Notes: generated by a model from the sequence alone, not told the origin. A stretch of DNA of 64,000 nt from an uncultured Litoreibacter sp. (GCA_947492995.1 CANLOU010000002.1:310001-374000); one strand, 5' to 3'. Numbered from the stretch's first letter, positions 16,261 through 24,605 are shown. Program-made: numbers and translations.

Positions 16261-16473
16261 TTAGACCCGCAAGTGCTGGAGTTCGGGGAAGCGGTCGGAG
16301 AAGCGGTCGGCCATTTCAAGGAAGCGCCGCTTGCGTTCCTGAATGGCCATGATGTGCTCGACGCTATGGCCTTCGAGCCGTGCCACATATTCCAGCGCGA
16401 CAATCTCCGCAGCCGCCTCCAGACCAGAGACAAGGGCGCAGCGGCGCTCAAAGGGCGTTGCAAGCTCGGTCAT
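16261..16473 (-). CDS. Small phage-island protein, 70 residues
   Basis: An acidic/basic helical protein (ALVSGLEAAAEIVALEYVARLEG ... IQERKRRFLEMADRF), probably a coiled coil; no known family. Its ATG overlaps the preceding stop as ATGA, and HNH follows nine bases on, so it is a genuine member of the operon. A small-terminase role is conceivable given its position before HNH but it is shorter than any I know. Confidence 0.6.
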   Translation of the reverse strand: MTELATPFERRCALVSGLEAAAEIVALEYVARLEGHSVEHIMAIQERKRRFLEMADRFSDRFPELQHLRV

Positions 16474-16724
16474 GCCAGTACCAAGCCAATATCGTCGGTC
16501 AGGTCCGGTGCATCTGTGACGTAGAGCCGAAAGCCATTCGCGGCCATCTCCTTGGCAAGCGAGCGCAGGTCATGCCGGATCACTTCAATGTTGAGGCGGT
16601 CACCGGTGAGCTGACGTTGCATCGCCGCCAGCTCCTTGGCGGTATCACGTAAACAGACTGCCTCGCGCCCACGGAGAAGCAACAGGGCGGCGGCGGCTGA
16701 TAGCTGGGGAGTGTCATTAATCAT
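16470..16724 (-). CDS. Small phage-island protein, 84 residues
   Basis: Starts at the ATG at 16724, overlapping the DUF1376 stop (the frame extends to 16751 but the shorter start gives the usual coupled overlap). Helical, with RDTAKELAAMQRQLTGDRLNIEVIRHDLRSLAKEM as its main helix pair and a conserved-looking LYVTDAPDLTDDIGLVLA tail. No family recognised. Its position between the replication-type gene and HNH suggests a regulatory or packaging accessory role. Confidence 0.55.
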   Translation of the reverse strand: MINDTPQLSAAAALLLLRGREAVCLRDTAKELAAMQRQLTGDRLNIEVIRHDLRSLAKEMAANGFRLYVTDAPDLTDDIGLVLA

Positions 16725-17259
16725 CGGGCGCATCTTTCTCTGCATGGCCATTTACGGATTGTGGGTCGGGCGACGTGCTGGGGAGTTTTGATCCCAATCT
16801 GGCCCAAAGGTCGCTCGGCGAAGCGGGATGCGTTTGTTTTGTTTTCTTTTTATTTGTTTTGTTTTGTTCTTCTTTTAAGGGATGCCCACCGCCGACTGTG
16901 TTTTCGCCTTCTTTCAGGTACTTATGCGAGTGAGCCTTGCGACCATTCCGGCGTTGTTTCGCGTAAAAGTCGGACGTTTCCCGATACTCACGAGCTAAAC
17001 GCTTTTGGGTCCACCGATTGCGGCTGCGTTTGCAGAACTCATCGAGCACCGGAACGTAGTGCCGATTGTACTCTGCAACCGTGATACGCAGCCGGTGCCG
17101 TATCCAGTCGGCATCGGCAGGAATTGAGCCGCGTGTGTCCCACATCAACAGCAGAAGACGCAGATAAGCGCCGTGCTGGACGGTGGACAGATGGCCCGTA
17201 TCGGCAAGATAATCTGAGATGTGAAAGCGCATATAGGGCAGCTTTTTCTTTTCAGCCAC
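16717..17259 (-). CDS. DUF1376 protein, probable replication-module protein
   Basis: 180 residues. The N-terminal about 90 residues (MRFHISDYLADTGHLSTVQHGAYLRLLLLMWDTRGSIP) are the DUF1376 domain found in phage and island replication modules, usually upstream of a helicase loader or replisome part. The C terminus is a low-complexity linker rich in Lys, Asn and Thr, encoded by a long A-rich tract (about 16820-16880). No helicase, primase or polymerase is present in the island, so it would have to recruit host or helper replication proteins. Confidence 0.8.
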   Translation of the reverse strand: MAEKKKLPYMRFHISDYLADTGHLSTVQHGAYLRLLLLMWDTRGSIPADADWIRHRLRITVAEYNRHYVPVLDEFCKRSRNRWTQKRLAREYRETSDFYAKQRRNGRKAHSHKYLKEGENTVGGGHPLKEEQNKTNKKKTKQTHPASPSDLWARLGSKLPSTSPDPQSVNGHAEKDAPDD

Positions 17260-17267
17260 AACAGGGC

Positions 17268-17468
17268 TTACTCAGCGGGCAGGGTGGTGGCTTCTTCGCG
17301 GCGCAATTCGAGGATAAACAGGTCTACCTCGTCCTCAACCCACATCGGACGTGCGCCCAGCTTGAAGGGTTGCGGCACACGCCCGAGCTGGACGTAGCGG
17401 TCAAGTGTGGCGCGAGCAATTTTCAGCTTTGCGCACATGTCTTCTTTGGTCAGGTAACGGATGGTCAT
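17268..17468 (-). CDS. AlpA-family excisionase/regulator
   Basis: 66 residues, a winged-helix MerR-like DNA-binding protein (YLTKEDMCAKLKIARATLDRYVQLGRVPQPFKLG), typical of AlpA regulators that switch on satellite integrase/excision genes. Starts at the ATG at 17468; GAGGAG lies 10 bases before it and is buried in one arm of a long inverted repeat (17473-17503), so translation may be gated. It stands at the head of the operon running into DUF1376 and HNH and is transcribed in the same direction as the integrase upstream of it. Confidence 0.88.
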   Translation of the reverse strand: MTIRYLTKEDMCAKLKIARATLDRYVQLGRVPQPFKLGARPMWVEDEVDLFILELRREEATTLPAE

Positions 17469-17472
17469 CAAA

Positions 17473-17503
17473 CATGCTCCTCAAGTTGTGTTGAGGAAGC
17501 ATG
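17473..17503 (-). promoter_or_regulatory. Long inverted repeat over the alpA ribosome-binding site
   Basis: On the reverse strand CATGCTTCCTCAA, loop CACAAC, TTGAGGAGCATG: 12 paired bases with one bulge. The 3' arm contains the GAGGAG site for the AlpA ATG at 17468, so folding would hide it. It could instead be a dyad operator for autoregulation. Confidence 0.65.
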
Positions 17504-17609
17504 GATCACAGTGAATTTCGGCTGAAAATGCCCTAGTTTTTCTCACTATGCGAGGATGTGCGCTGTTGTGTGAGGTTGTTTTCGCCGTAATAAATCGTGA
17601 AGAAAACCC

Positions 17610-18797
17610 CTAACGTGCGGTGTCCAGATATACGATTTCAGCTTCCATCCCCAACAGAAATGCAGCCCATTTTTCCATTAGTGGACGCCGAAGTTCGGCA
17701 GTGTGGCCGCGCATGTAGGCCAGCTCGACCTTGCTGCGAACGCTGTGATGCAGGGCCTCCTCTACGAGTGTGTCAGAGGCGACGTTGTTGATGGTGGCCC
17801 ACATCTTGAAGGCGGTCCGCATCCCGTGCGCGGTCGCGTCAATCTTGGCGCGGCGCATCCGCTGCGTCCAATTGTTCATGCTGATGTGGCCAGACTTCCA
17901 CGCGGCATCGTTTTTGAAGATGTAGCCCTCGCGCTTGTCGTAGTGCTTTGCAGCTTCGTCCAGTATCGCAATAGCTTCTGGAGTGAGCGGCACATCATGC
18001 GGTTGGCCGTTTTTCATTTCCTCAGCGGGAATATGCCATAGATCGCCCTCAATCTGCTCCCATCGCGCCTCAGCCGCATTGCTGGCCCGTGGCATCGTCA
18101 CGATGTAGAACCGCAAACCTAAGTCTGACACGGTACGATCAAGGCTTTGATAGAACGCGGGAACTGCATCGTGGTCCATTGCCTTCACGTTCACTACCTT
18201 GTGCAGTGATTTGCCCAGAATTGTCTTTGCGCGGGCAGGGGCTAGCGCATCGACTTCGTAGTCTGCGGCTGCGGCCCATTTTAGGATGACATTCAAGCGA
18301 TCCATCACCTTATCCATCGTCGGGAACATGGTGTTCCATTTGGGGCGCAGTTTGTCGGCTATCACACGGCCTGTGATTTCAGATGCACGCATGTTGCCAA
18401 ACATTGGAACGACGTGGTTTTCAATTGTGGACCACCAGCGACCAGGGGCACCGCCGTTTTTGAGGCTGCGTCGATGGTCTTCAAAGGCGAGTACGGCCAG
18501 CTCCTTGATGGTGATCGACTTCTCGGCGGAGCCTTTTAGGCTCTCCAAGATGACCGTCTTTGGGTCGTTGCCGCGCCGCAATTCCGCACGATGGTCTGCA
18601 TTGCGCTCGCGTGCCTCCTTCAAAGTAACCTCAGGGAAAGTTCCAAGGCTTAGTGCGCGGTCTCGTCCCTCAATCTTGTAGCGACACTGCCAGCTTCCAG
18701 TCCCGTCGCCATTTGATTTATACCGCAGTCCAGTTTCGACTTTGTGGTTTCCGGCGGGTGCGTTCTTGATGTTCAAGGCGGTGATTGTGGTCGGCAT
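17610..18797 (-). CDS. int: Tyrosine-type site-specific integrase
   Basis: 395 residues. N-terminal DUF4102 arm-binding domain (about 1-85, LNIKNAPAGNHKVETGLRYK ... REARERNADHRAELRRGNDP), a SAM-like core-binding domain, and the catalytic domain with Arg237, the HxxR box AHGMRTAF (His324, Arg327), a following HHSVRS and the nucleophile Tyr361 (LAYMRG). It catalyses integration at the tRNA-Leu 3' end. The gene lies at the attR end and reads inward, with candidate arm sites (AGGTCCGCTTTTG) just before its start and beside attR. The gap of 138 bases to alpA holds a large inverted repeat. Confidence 0.95.
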   Translation of the reverse strand: MPTTITALNIKNAPAGNHKVETGLRYKSNGDGTGSWQCRYKIEGRDRALSLGTFPEVTLKEARERNADHRAELRRGNDPKTVILESLKGSAEKSITIKELAVLAFEDHRRSLKNGGAPGRWWSTIENHVVPMFGNMRASEITGRVIADKLRPKWNTMFPTMDKVMDRLNVILKWAAAADYEVDALAPARAKTILGKSLHKVVNVKAMDHDAVPAFYQSLDRTVSDLGLRFYIVTMPRASNAAEARWEQIEGDLWHIPAEEMKNGQPHDVPLTPEAIAILDEAAKHYDKREGYIFKNDAAWKSGHISMNNWTQRMRRAKIDATAHGMRTAFKMWATINNVASDTLVEEALHHSVRSKVELAYMRGHTAELRRPLMEKWAAFLLGMEAEIVYLDTAR

Positions 18798-18820
18798 TTC
18801 TTGCTAAATCCTGCATTTTC

Positions 18821-18857
18821 GAGGTCCACTCAGGTCCGCTTTTGGTCCGCTTTTTTG
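18821..18857 (+). repeat. Candidate integrase arm-type sites, right cluster
   Basis: Three near-tandem copies: AGGTCCACTC (from 18822), a perfect AGGTCCGCTTTTG at 18832-18844, and TGGTCCGCTTTTTTG from 18843. All are in the same orientation as the copies at 7901 and 18987. Confidence 0.65.
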
Positions 18858-18986
18858 CTTGGTAGGCATGATTTACGGAAACGAACAGTGAGGGTTCGTG
18901 ATGCAATATGCTTCATTCATCGTCAATAAAATAAAGTCGATGATTGAGGTTGTGTGAGGAGGGGTTGGAGGTCTTGAGTTTGCATG

Positions 18987-18999
18987 AGGTCCGCTTTTG
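18987..18999 (+). repeat. Candidate integrase arm-type site next to attR
   Basis: A perfect AGGTCCGCTTTTG ending five bases before the attR core at 19005. Confidence 0.65.
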
Positions 19000-19004
19000 T
19001 CGTG

Positions 19005-19020
19005 CTCCGACCGCACCATC
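19005..19020 (+). repeat. attR, 16-bp direct repeat
   Basis: CTCCGACCGCACCATC, identical to the tRNA-Leu 3' end at 7833-7848. Beyond 19020 the sequence returns to host character. Confidence 0.93.
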
Positions 19021-19086
19021 TCTCTCTGGATCAAGTCGGCTTTCAGCATTTCACCCCATCCCCATGCCGGCCACACCGGAGCCGCC

Positions 19087-21171
19087 TTATGCAAAGACTT
19101 CCGGGGCTTCGAACACGAAATCGGCCTCGGTCAAATCCGCGACATCCACATTGCGCAACACGAGCCGATCGCCATTGCCCAGCCTGACCTCGGCATCTGT
19201 GCTGCCATAGGTCTGGATGGTGATGTCGTCGAAATCCCCCGCAATCAGGATACGGTCAACGCCGTCCTCGAAATCATACACAACGTTGAGGCCCGACCCT
19301 TCGCGAAACGCGAATACATCCGCGCCCGCGCCGCCGTAAAGGCGGTCAGTGCCGGCGCCTGCCTCGAACTGCTCATCGGCCGCGGTGCCGCGCAGCGTGT
19401 CGCTGCCATCGGTGCCTTCGACAAGGGTTACCGCCGGGGCAGAGACGTTGAAGGTGACGTCCCCCGCATCTGCAAGATCGACATTGCGCAAGATAAGCCG
19501 GTCCCCATCCGCCGTGCGCATCTCAAGATCGACGCCATTATATTGGCTGAACTCAAGCTCCGACACATCAATGCCGACCAAGGTGATGCTGTCCTCAGAC
19601 AGGTCGAAATCGTAGACAATGTTGGTGTCATAGCCTGTGCCGAAGGCCACGCTGTCCGCGCCGGCGCCGGTCCAGATCCGGTCGTAGCCCGTGCCGCTGT
19701 CAATCACGTCCGCGCCGCCATAGCCGAAGATGCGATCCGCCCCGTCCCAGCCGGTCAGGACGTTGTCGCCATCGGTGCCAAGCATATGGAACAGGACCGC
19801 GTCGGCCTCAGAGATGTCCACGTTGCGCAACACGATGCGCTGGCCATCGGATGTGCGAATATCAAGGTCGGTGCCATTATAGGCGGTGATGGTGATTTCA
19901 GCCTGGGAATATCCTTGCAAACCAACGGCGTCCTCGGTGGTGTTGAAGTCGTAAACCACGTCTACGCTGCCATCGGTGCCCATGACGAACGTATCCTCAT
20001 TGGCGCCGCCCCACATCCGGTCGGTGCCACCGCCGCCGATGATGATGTCATGGCCGCCATTGCCGTAAATCCAGTCGTCGCCGGACTGGCCTTCGATGGT
20101 CTCGCTGAGGCGACTGCCGTCAATGCGTAGCCCCGCGCCTTGTTCCGTGATGCCCAAACGCGTGTCCTCGATCGTCACGATGAAAGGCAGGATCGGCACG
20201 GTGGCTGCGGGGCCGGTGGCAAAGATGAAATCGCCAGGCTGCATGTCAGCGCTGTCTTCGACCGCACCGTAGGAGAGCGTCGGGTTGCTGACGGGCGAGG
20301 CGGTCACGATGCGCAGTTGCCCCTCGGGGGTCATAGTGGCGGAGAGGATTGCGACCTCAACGCCGTTGTCGGTCAGGGTAAAACCGCCCAGATCGAATGC
20401 ACTGTCGATGGTTTGGTCGGGGGCGAGGTCCATCTGGATCAGCAAAGTGGTGTCGTCCAACAATATTGCATTGCCCACGGCGGGCGAGGTTTCGCCCGTT
20501 GAAATCGCGATGGCCATGCGAATGGCCGCGATCTCGTACCCCTCGTCAGTCAGATGCACCGAGTCGCGCAAGGGCAGGTCAAAGATGGTCGTTGCCAGCG
20601 TGATGGCGTCAGACGCGTCGGCAATGGCTTCTTGCGCTGCGCGAATGGCGGCGGTTCCGCCATGCAGCGTTTCGGAATAGAAGGTGCGGTCGCCCAAGGC
20701 CTGAATATAGACGGCGGGCGCGCCGCTGGCCTGCGCCAGCGCGTCCAGCACGAAGTGCAGGCCCGCTGCGTAATCCTCTGCCCCGTTTGCGCCGACATAG
20801 GTGGTGTCGGCCTCGCCCTGCGCCCAGATGACGCCAAGAAACTGGGTGCCATTGGCGACCTCCGCCGCGATACGCGCCGCGAAAAGGTCCAGATTTGGGC
20901 CTGCGGTGCCGGTGTCCTCGTCATACCAAAAATTGGCAGCGATCCGCGCGTTAAGCTCGGGGTCATCGGGAGCACGGACATCGGCATATTCTGACGCCGA
21001 CCCGCTGAGAATGGCCGAGCCGCCCCGCGCGGCGTCGTAGAACTGCACATCCGTGTATTGCGGGTTGCGGGCCAGAAATTCTGTGCGAAACGCCTCCAGC
21101 GCGGCACCGTCATTCACGGTGAACCACTCATCCAAGTTGGATTGGCCCGCCAGCACAAAATACGCGATCAT
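19087..21171 (-). CDS. Secreted SGNH-type carbohydrate esterase with RTX calcium-binding repeats
   Basis: 694 residues. N-terminal SGNH/SASA-type esterase domain (about 1-220): the Ser block VLAGQSN, the WAQGEAD block, and the catalytic Asp-His in DSVHLTDEGY; such domains remove acetyl groups from sugars. A middle beta domain (about 230-330) is followed by RTX nonapeptide repeats (GNGGHDIIIGGGGTDRMWGG) and three tandem units of about 90 residues, each containing VYDF and LRNVD. No N-terminal signal peptide, so export by a type I secretion system is likely. The ATG at 21171 has GGGAGAC before it. Before the island inserted, this gene lay next to tRNA-Leu. Confidence 0.85.
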   Translation of the reverse strand: MIAYFVLAGQSNLDEWFTVNDGAALEAFRTEFLARNPQYTDVQFYDAARGGSAILSGSASEYADVRAPDDPELNARIAANFWYDEDTGTAGPNLDLFAARIAAEVANGTQFLGVIWAQGEADTTYVGANGAEDYAAGLHFVLDALAQASGAPAVYIQALGDRTFYSETLHGGTAAIRAAQEAIADASDAITLATTIFDLPLRDSVHLTDEGYEIAAIRMAIAISTGETSPAVGNAILLDDTTLLIQMDLAPDQTIDSAFDLGGFTLTDNGVEVAILSATMTPEGQLRIVTASPVSNPTLSYGAVEDSADMQPGDFIFATGPAATVPILPFIVTIEDTRLGITEQGAGLRIDGSRLSETIEGQSGDDWIYGNGGHDIIIGGGGTDRMWGGANEDTFVMGTDGSVDVVYDFNTTEDAVGLQGYSQAEITITAYNGTDLDIRTSDGQRIVLRNVDISEADAVLFHMLGTDGDNVLTGWDGADRIFGYGGADVIDSGTGYDRIWTGAGADSVAFGTGYDTNIVYDFDLSEDSITLVGIDVSELEFSQYNGVDLEMRTADGDRLILRNVDLADAGDVTFNVSAPAVTLVEGTDGSDTLRGTAADEQFEAGAGTDRLYGGAGADVFAFREGSGLNVVYDFEDGVDRILIAGDFDDITIQTYGSTDAEVRLGNGDRLVLRNVDVADLTEADFVFEAPEVFA

Positions 21172-21233
21172 TGACTTGTCTCCCTCTAAATACCCCAAGA
21201 AACGGTTGTAGAGGTTTGTTTTTCAATGTGAAG

Positions 21234-22130
21234 TCAGGTTTTTGCTCCCAATTGCGAAAGGCTGTCCCTGGTATAGGCGGCGTAGCCGTCGGCCGTTTGC
21301 GCAAGCACGTCGCGCAGATGCGCGTTGAGCGCGGGCAGTTGGTGAAAGGGCACCTGCGGGGCCGCATGGTGTTCCGCGTGGAAGGGCATGTTCCACGCGA
21401 TGAAGCGGAGAAAGCGGTTGGTGTAGGTTGTGCGGGTGTTTTCCAACATATTGGCGACAAAGGCGCAGCGGCTGTGTTCGGCGAGCAGGTAGAGGCGCAG
21501 GAACGGCTGGCCCAACAGCATCGGCAGCACCCAGATCCAAAAGAGCAGGGGCGTCACCAACAGGCTGAGGGCGGCCAGCGCATAGAGGCCTAGCATCACG
21601 CGAGCCTCCCGTTGCAGCCGTGGCTTTGCGCGGTCTGGAATGTAGGGGGCGCAGGCTTGCCCCGTCGCATTGACCCAAAGCTGGCGCGGCAGCTTGGTCC
21701 AGTACCCAAAGCCCGACACATTCAACAGATAAGCGCGCCACGTGTCCGGTTTGCCCCCTGACAGCAGCTCGGGGTCCTTTTCGGGGTCGTTGGTGTGGCG
21801 ATGATGGGCAAGATGGAAGTAGCGAAACCACTCGAACGGCAGCAGCAACACCACCCCGCAAAGGCGACCGACCCAGTCGCACAACTTGGCGCTGGCAAAG
21901 GGCGTTTGGTGCGTGGTTTCGTGTTCCAGCGTGAACAGGAAGGTCAGCAGGATGCCGTGAACAGGCAAGACCAACGGCCAAAGCGGGGCCTTGAGGCCGA
22001 TCCAGATGCCGGTGACGCAAATCATCGCCATATGGCCCGCAAGGTGGAACAGACCGGCACGATTCTGTCGTGTGTTGAGCGTCGCGGCGACATCGGCGGG
22101 GATGCGTGCAAGGGCAGTTTTGTGATCCAT
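21234..22130 (-). CDS. Membrane fatty acid desaturase
   Basis: 298 residues. A di-iron membrane enzyme that adds a double bond to fatty acyl chains. Three histidine boxes are present: HETTH (after FLFTLE), HLAHHRHTND and HAEHHAAP, with hydrophobic segments between them. I chose the ATG at 22130 (MDHKTALARIP); the open frame extends further but without a ribosome site. It belongs to the fatty acid desaturase family broadly; substrate and position cannot be told, and carotenoid or sphingolipid hydroxylases share the fold. No obvious operon partner. Confidence 0.85.
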   Translation of the reverse strand: MDHKTALARIPADVAATLNTRQNRAGLFHLAGHMAMICVTGIWIGLKAPLWPLVLPVHGILLTFLFTLEHETTHQTPFASAKLCDWVGRLCGVVLLLPFEWFRYFHLAHHRHTNDPEKDPELLSGGKPDTWRAYLLNVSGFGYWTKLPRQLWVNATGQACAPYIPDRAKPRLQREARVMLGLYALAALSLLVTPLLFWIWVLPMLLGQPFLRLYLLAEHSRCAFVANMLENTRTTYTNRFLRFIAWNMPFHAEHHAAPQVPFHQLPALNAHLRDVLAQTADGYAAYTRDSLSQLGAKT

Positions 22131-22370
22131 GGTCCCAGAATTGGGGCAGGGCGTGGCAGATGAAAACCCCAAAATTGCCGCCCTGACGGGCAAAACGAAC
22201 ACCAAAGCGTCGCAAATAAGATCAAACCCGCGAATTCCGGCGGGTTCCAATAAATGAGACAGAACTTGGTTGAAACGTATGACAATTCACGCTTTAGTCA
22301 CGGACGGACCAGCCCGACCAAACAGGGCGGCCACACAACCTGGGGAGAGTCCAACTTGCTGGACACTGAT

Positions 22371-23447
22371 ATGACAGACGCCTTCGTGGCGTTTGACCGC
22401 GTGCAAAAAAGCTATGATGGTGAGACGCTTGTCGTCAAAGACCTCAACCTTGCAATGCCCAAGGGCGAGTTTCTGACCATGTTGGGCCCATCGGGGTCCG
22501 GCAAGACGACTTGCCTGATGATGCTAGCCGGGTTCGAGACCGCAACGCATGGCGAAATTCGTCTCGACGGGCGCGAGATCAACAACATCCCGCCCCATAA
22601 GCGCGGCATCGGCATGGTGTTCCAAAACTACGCGCTGTTCCCGCATATGACGGTGGGCGAAAACCTTGCCTTCCCACTGGAAGTCCGGGGGCTCAGCAAA
22701 AGTGAGCGCGAGCAAAAAGTGAAACGCGCGTTGGAAATGGTTGAGCTTGGCGATTTCGCCGCCCGCCGCCCCGCGCAACTGTCCGGCGGCCAGCAGCAAC
22801 GCGTGGCCTTGGCCCGGGCGCTGGTATTCGAGCCTGAACTGGTGCTGATGGACGAGCCTTTGGGCGCCTTGGACAAGCAGCTGCGCGAGCAGATGCAGTT
22901 TGAGATCACCAACATCTCGCACCAGCTGGGCGTGACCGTGGTTTACGTGACCCACGACCAGACCGAGGCGCTGACCATGTCGGACCGCGTCGCCGTTTTT
23001 GAAGATGGCCGCATCCAGCAACTGGCCCCGCCAGCGGACTTGTATGAACGCCCTGACAACAGCTTCGTGGCGCAGTTTATCGGCGAAAACAACAAGTTGT
23101 CGGGCAAAGTGAAATCGGTGGCGCGCGACATTGCGACGGTGGAGCTGGCCAATGGCAAGACCACCAAGGCGCTGGCCGTCAATTGCGGCCCAGCAGGCAG
23201 CGACACGTTGATCTCGATCCGGCCTGAGCGGGTGAATATCGGGGGCAAGGGCGCCAACGTCACGGACGCCCATGTCAAAGAGCTAATCTATCTGGGCGAC
23301 CACATCCGCTGCCGCCTGGATGTGCATGGAAATGATGAATTTGTGGTCAAGGTGCCGAACTCGGCAGGCCACGAACACCTGTCTATTGGGGAAACCACCA
23401 AGATTTCGTGGGCGGCGGAAGACGCCCGTGCATTGGATGCCCTCTGA
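22371..23447 (+). CDS. potA: ABC transporter ATP-binding protein, polyamine type
   Basis: 358 residues. Energises the importer encoded downstream. Seen: Walker A GPSGSGKTT, Q-loop QNYALFPHMTV, signature LSGGQQQR, Walker B LVLMDEPLGALD, H-loop VTHDQ, and a C-terminal TOBE domain (from about 240). The sequence is PotA-like (spermidine/putrescine class). The ATG at 22371 fits family length, but the ribosome site GGGGAG (22342-22347) is better spaced for the TTG at 22356, which would add five residues. First gene of a six-gene operon. Confidence 0.9.
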   Translation: MTDAFVAFDRVQKSYDGETLVVKDLNLAMPKGEFLTMLGPSGSGKTTCLMMLAGFETATHGEIRLDGREINNIPPHKRGIGMVFQNYALFPHMTVGENLAFPLEVRGLSKSEREQKVKRALEMVELGDFAARRPAQLSGGQQQRVALARALVFEPELVLMDEPLGALDKQLREQMQFEITNISHQLGVTVVYVTHDQTEALTMSDRVAVFEDGRIQQLAPPADLYERPDNSFVAQFIGENNKLSGKVKSVARDIATVELANGKTTKALAVNCGPAGSDTLISIRPERVNIGGKGANVTDAHVKELIYLGDHIRCRLDVHGNDEFVVKVPNSAGHEHLSIGETTKISWAAEDARALDAL

Positions 23448-23511
23448 CAGAAAATGAACGACCGCTGCGCTATGGTGCGCGGCATGACTTACCAACTGGG
23501 AGACTACTAAA

Positions 23512-24594
23512 ATGAAAAAACTACTTACTTTGACAACCGCTTTGACAGCGCTGGGCACTGCAGGTTTTGCAGACGGCCACGCCAAAGAAGTCACCGTAAT
23601 GAGCTGGGGCGGTGCGTACACCAAGTCCCAAGTGGAAGCGTATCACAAGCCGTTCACCGCTGAGACCGGCATTGCGGTCAACTCGGTCGATAGCGACAAC
23701 CCTGCGACACCGATCAAAGCGCAAGTGGAAGCGGGCAACGTGACCGTTGACGTGGCTGACGTTGAATTCTCTGACGCCGTGCGTCTGTGCGACGAAGGCC
23801 TGCTGGAAGAGATCGACACATCCGCGCTGCCAGCAGCACCAGACGGCACCCCTGCCGCTGACGACTTCATCGAAGGCGCGCTGCAAGATTGCGCCGTGGC
23901 GAACATCGTTTGGTCCACCGTTTTTGCCTATAACAAAGACAACAACCCAACCGCGCCTGACAGCATCGACGACTTCTTCAACCTTGCTGATTTCCCCGGC
24001 AAGCGCGGCCTGCGCAAGTCGGCCAAAGCGACATTGGAAATGGCATTGATGGCGGACGGCGTTGCGGCTGCTGACGTCTATGACATCCTTGAAACGGATG
24101 AAGGCGTGGACCGCGCATTCGCCAAGCTCGACACCATCAAGGACGAGATCGTCTGGTGGGAAGCTGGCGCGCAGCCTCCACAGCTGCTGGCTGACGGCGA
24201 AGTTGTGATGTCGACCGCGTATAACGGCCGTATCTTCAACGCCGCGATTGCTGAAAACCAGCCTTTGGAAGTTGTGTGGGACGGCCAGATTCTGGACTTC
24301 GACCTGTTCGTGATCCCGAAAGGCGCACCAAACAAGGAAGCCGCGTTGGAGTTCATCTCCTTCTCGACAGACACACAGCGTCTTGCAGATCAAGCGTCCT
24401 GGATTTCCTACGGCCCAGCCCGTAAATCCTCCGGCGCGCTTGTCGGCAAATACTCGGACGGCGAAACCGACATGGCACCTCACATGCCAACGGCTGAAGC
24501 CAACCTGGGCAACGCCCTGGTCAACAACTTCGAGTTCTGGGTCGACCGGGACGCCGAGTTGAATGAGCGTTTCAACGCTTGGTTGGCTCAATAA
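23512..24594 (+). CDS. ABC transporter periplasmic substrate-binding protein, PotD/F type
   Basis: 360 residues with a signal peptide (about 1-20, ending GFADG). Periplasmic binding protein of the PotD/PotF class (SBP_bac family): EVTVMSWGGAYTKSQVEAYHKPF at the start of the mature part, then DVADVEFSDAVRLCDEGLLEEID and the closing FEFWVDRDAELNERFNAWL. Substrate is probably a polyamine or a similar amine; the exact ligand cannot be read. It follows potA by 64 bases and is followed by a GC-rich hairpin that may set a higher transcript level for this gene. Confidence 0.92.
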   Translation: MKKLLTLTTALTALGTAGFADGHAKEVTVMSWGGAYTKSQVEAYHKPFTAETGIAVNSVDSDNPATPIKAQVEAGNVTVDVADVEFSDAVRLCDEGLLEEIDTSALPAAPDGTPAADDFIEGALQDCAVANIVWSTVFAYNKDNNPTAPDSIDDFFNLADFPGKRGLRKSAKATLEMALMADGVAAADVYDILETDEGVDRAFAKLDTIKDEIVWWEAGAQPPQLLADGEVVMSTAYNGRIFNAAIAENQPLEVVWDGQILDFDLFVIPKGAPNKEAALEFISFSTDTQRLADQASWISYGPARKSSGALVGKYSDGETDMAPHMPTAEANLGNALVNNFEFWVDRDAELNERFNAWLAQ

Positions 24595-24605
24595 GCTGAC
24601 CACCC

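Larger units (their letters stand above)
7833..19020. mobile_element. Integrated capsid-encoding phage satellite-like island at tRNA-Leu
   Basis: An 11.2 kb element bounded by the direct repeat CTCCGACCGCACCATC (7833-7848 and 19005-19020). Reading from attR on the reverse strand: tyrosine integrase, AlpA-like regulator, DUF1376 protein, two small proteins, HNH nuclease, large terminase, an unknown protein, major capsid, prohead protease, portal, and a 78-residue protein. Two forward genes, a SEC-C/nuclease-like gene at attL and a small secreted protein, look like cargo. Every frame is intact and starts and stops overlap tightly, which argues against decay. I see no tail, lysis, repressor or helicase gene. 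This is the layout known for capsid-forming phage-inducible chromosomal islands; that label is an inference from gene content. Confidence 0.82.

Noticed and set aside
16820-16880. A-rich tract (T-rich on the forward strand) in the DUF1376 gene as a phase-variable or frameshift site
   Set aside because: The tract is of mixed short runs, not one long homopolymer, and encodes a Lys/Asn/Thr linker in frame. No slippery heptamer in the right phase was found.
7833-19020. Element as a decayed prophage
   Set aside because: Att repeats, integrase and every packaging gene are intact and tightly overlapping, with no broken frames. A satellite fits better, though a deletion derivative cannot be excluded from one genome.
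18997-20130. Forward frame of 377 codons starting at attR
   Set aside because: It is antisense to the RTX repeats of the esterase gene; its repeats only mirror that gene.
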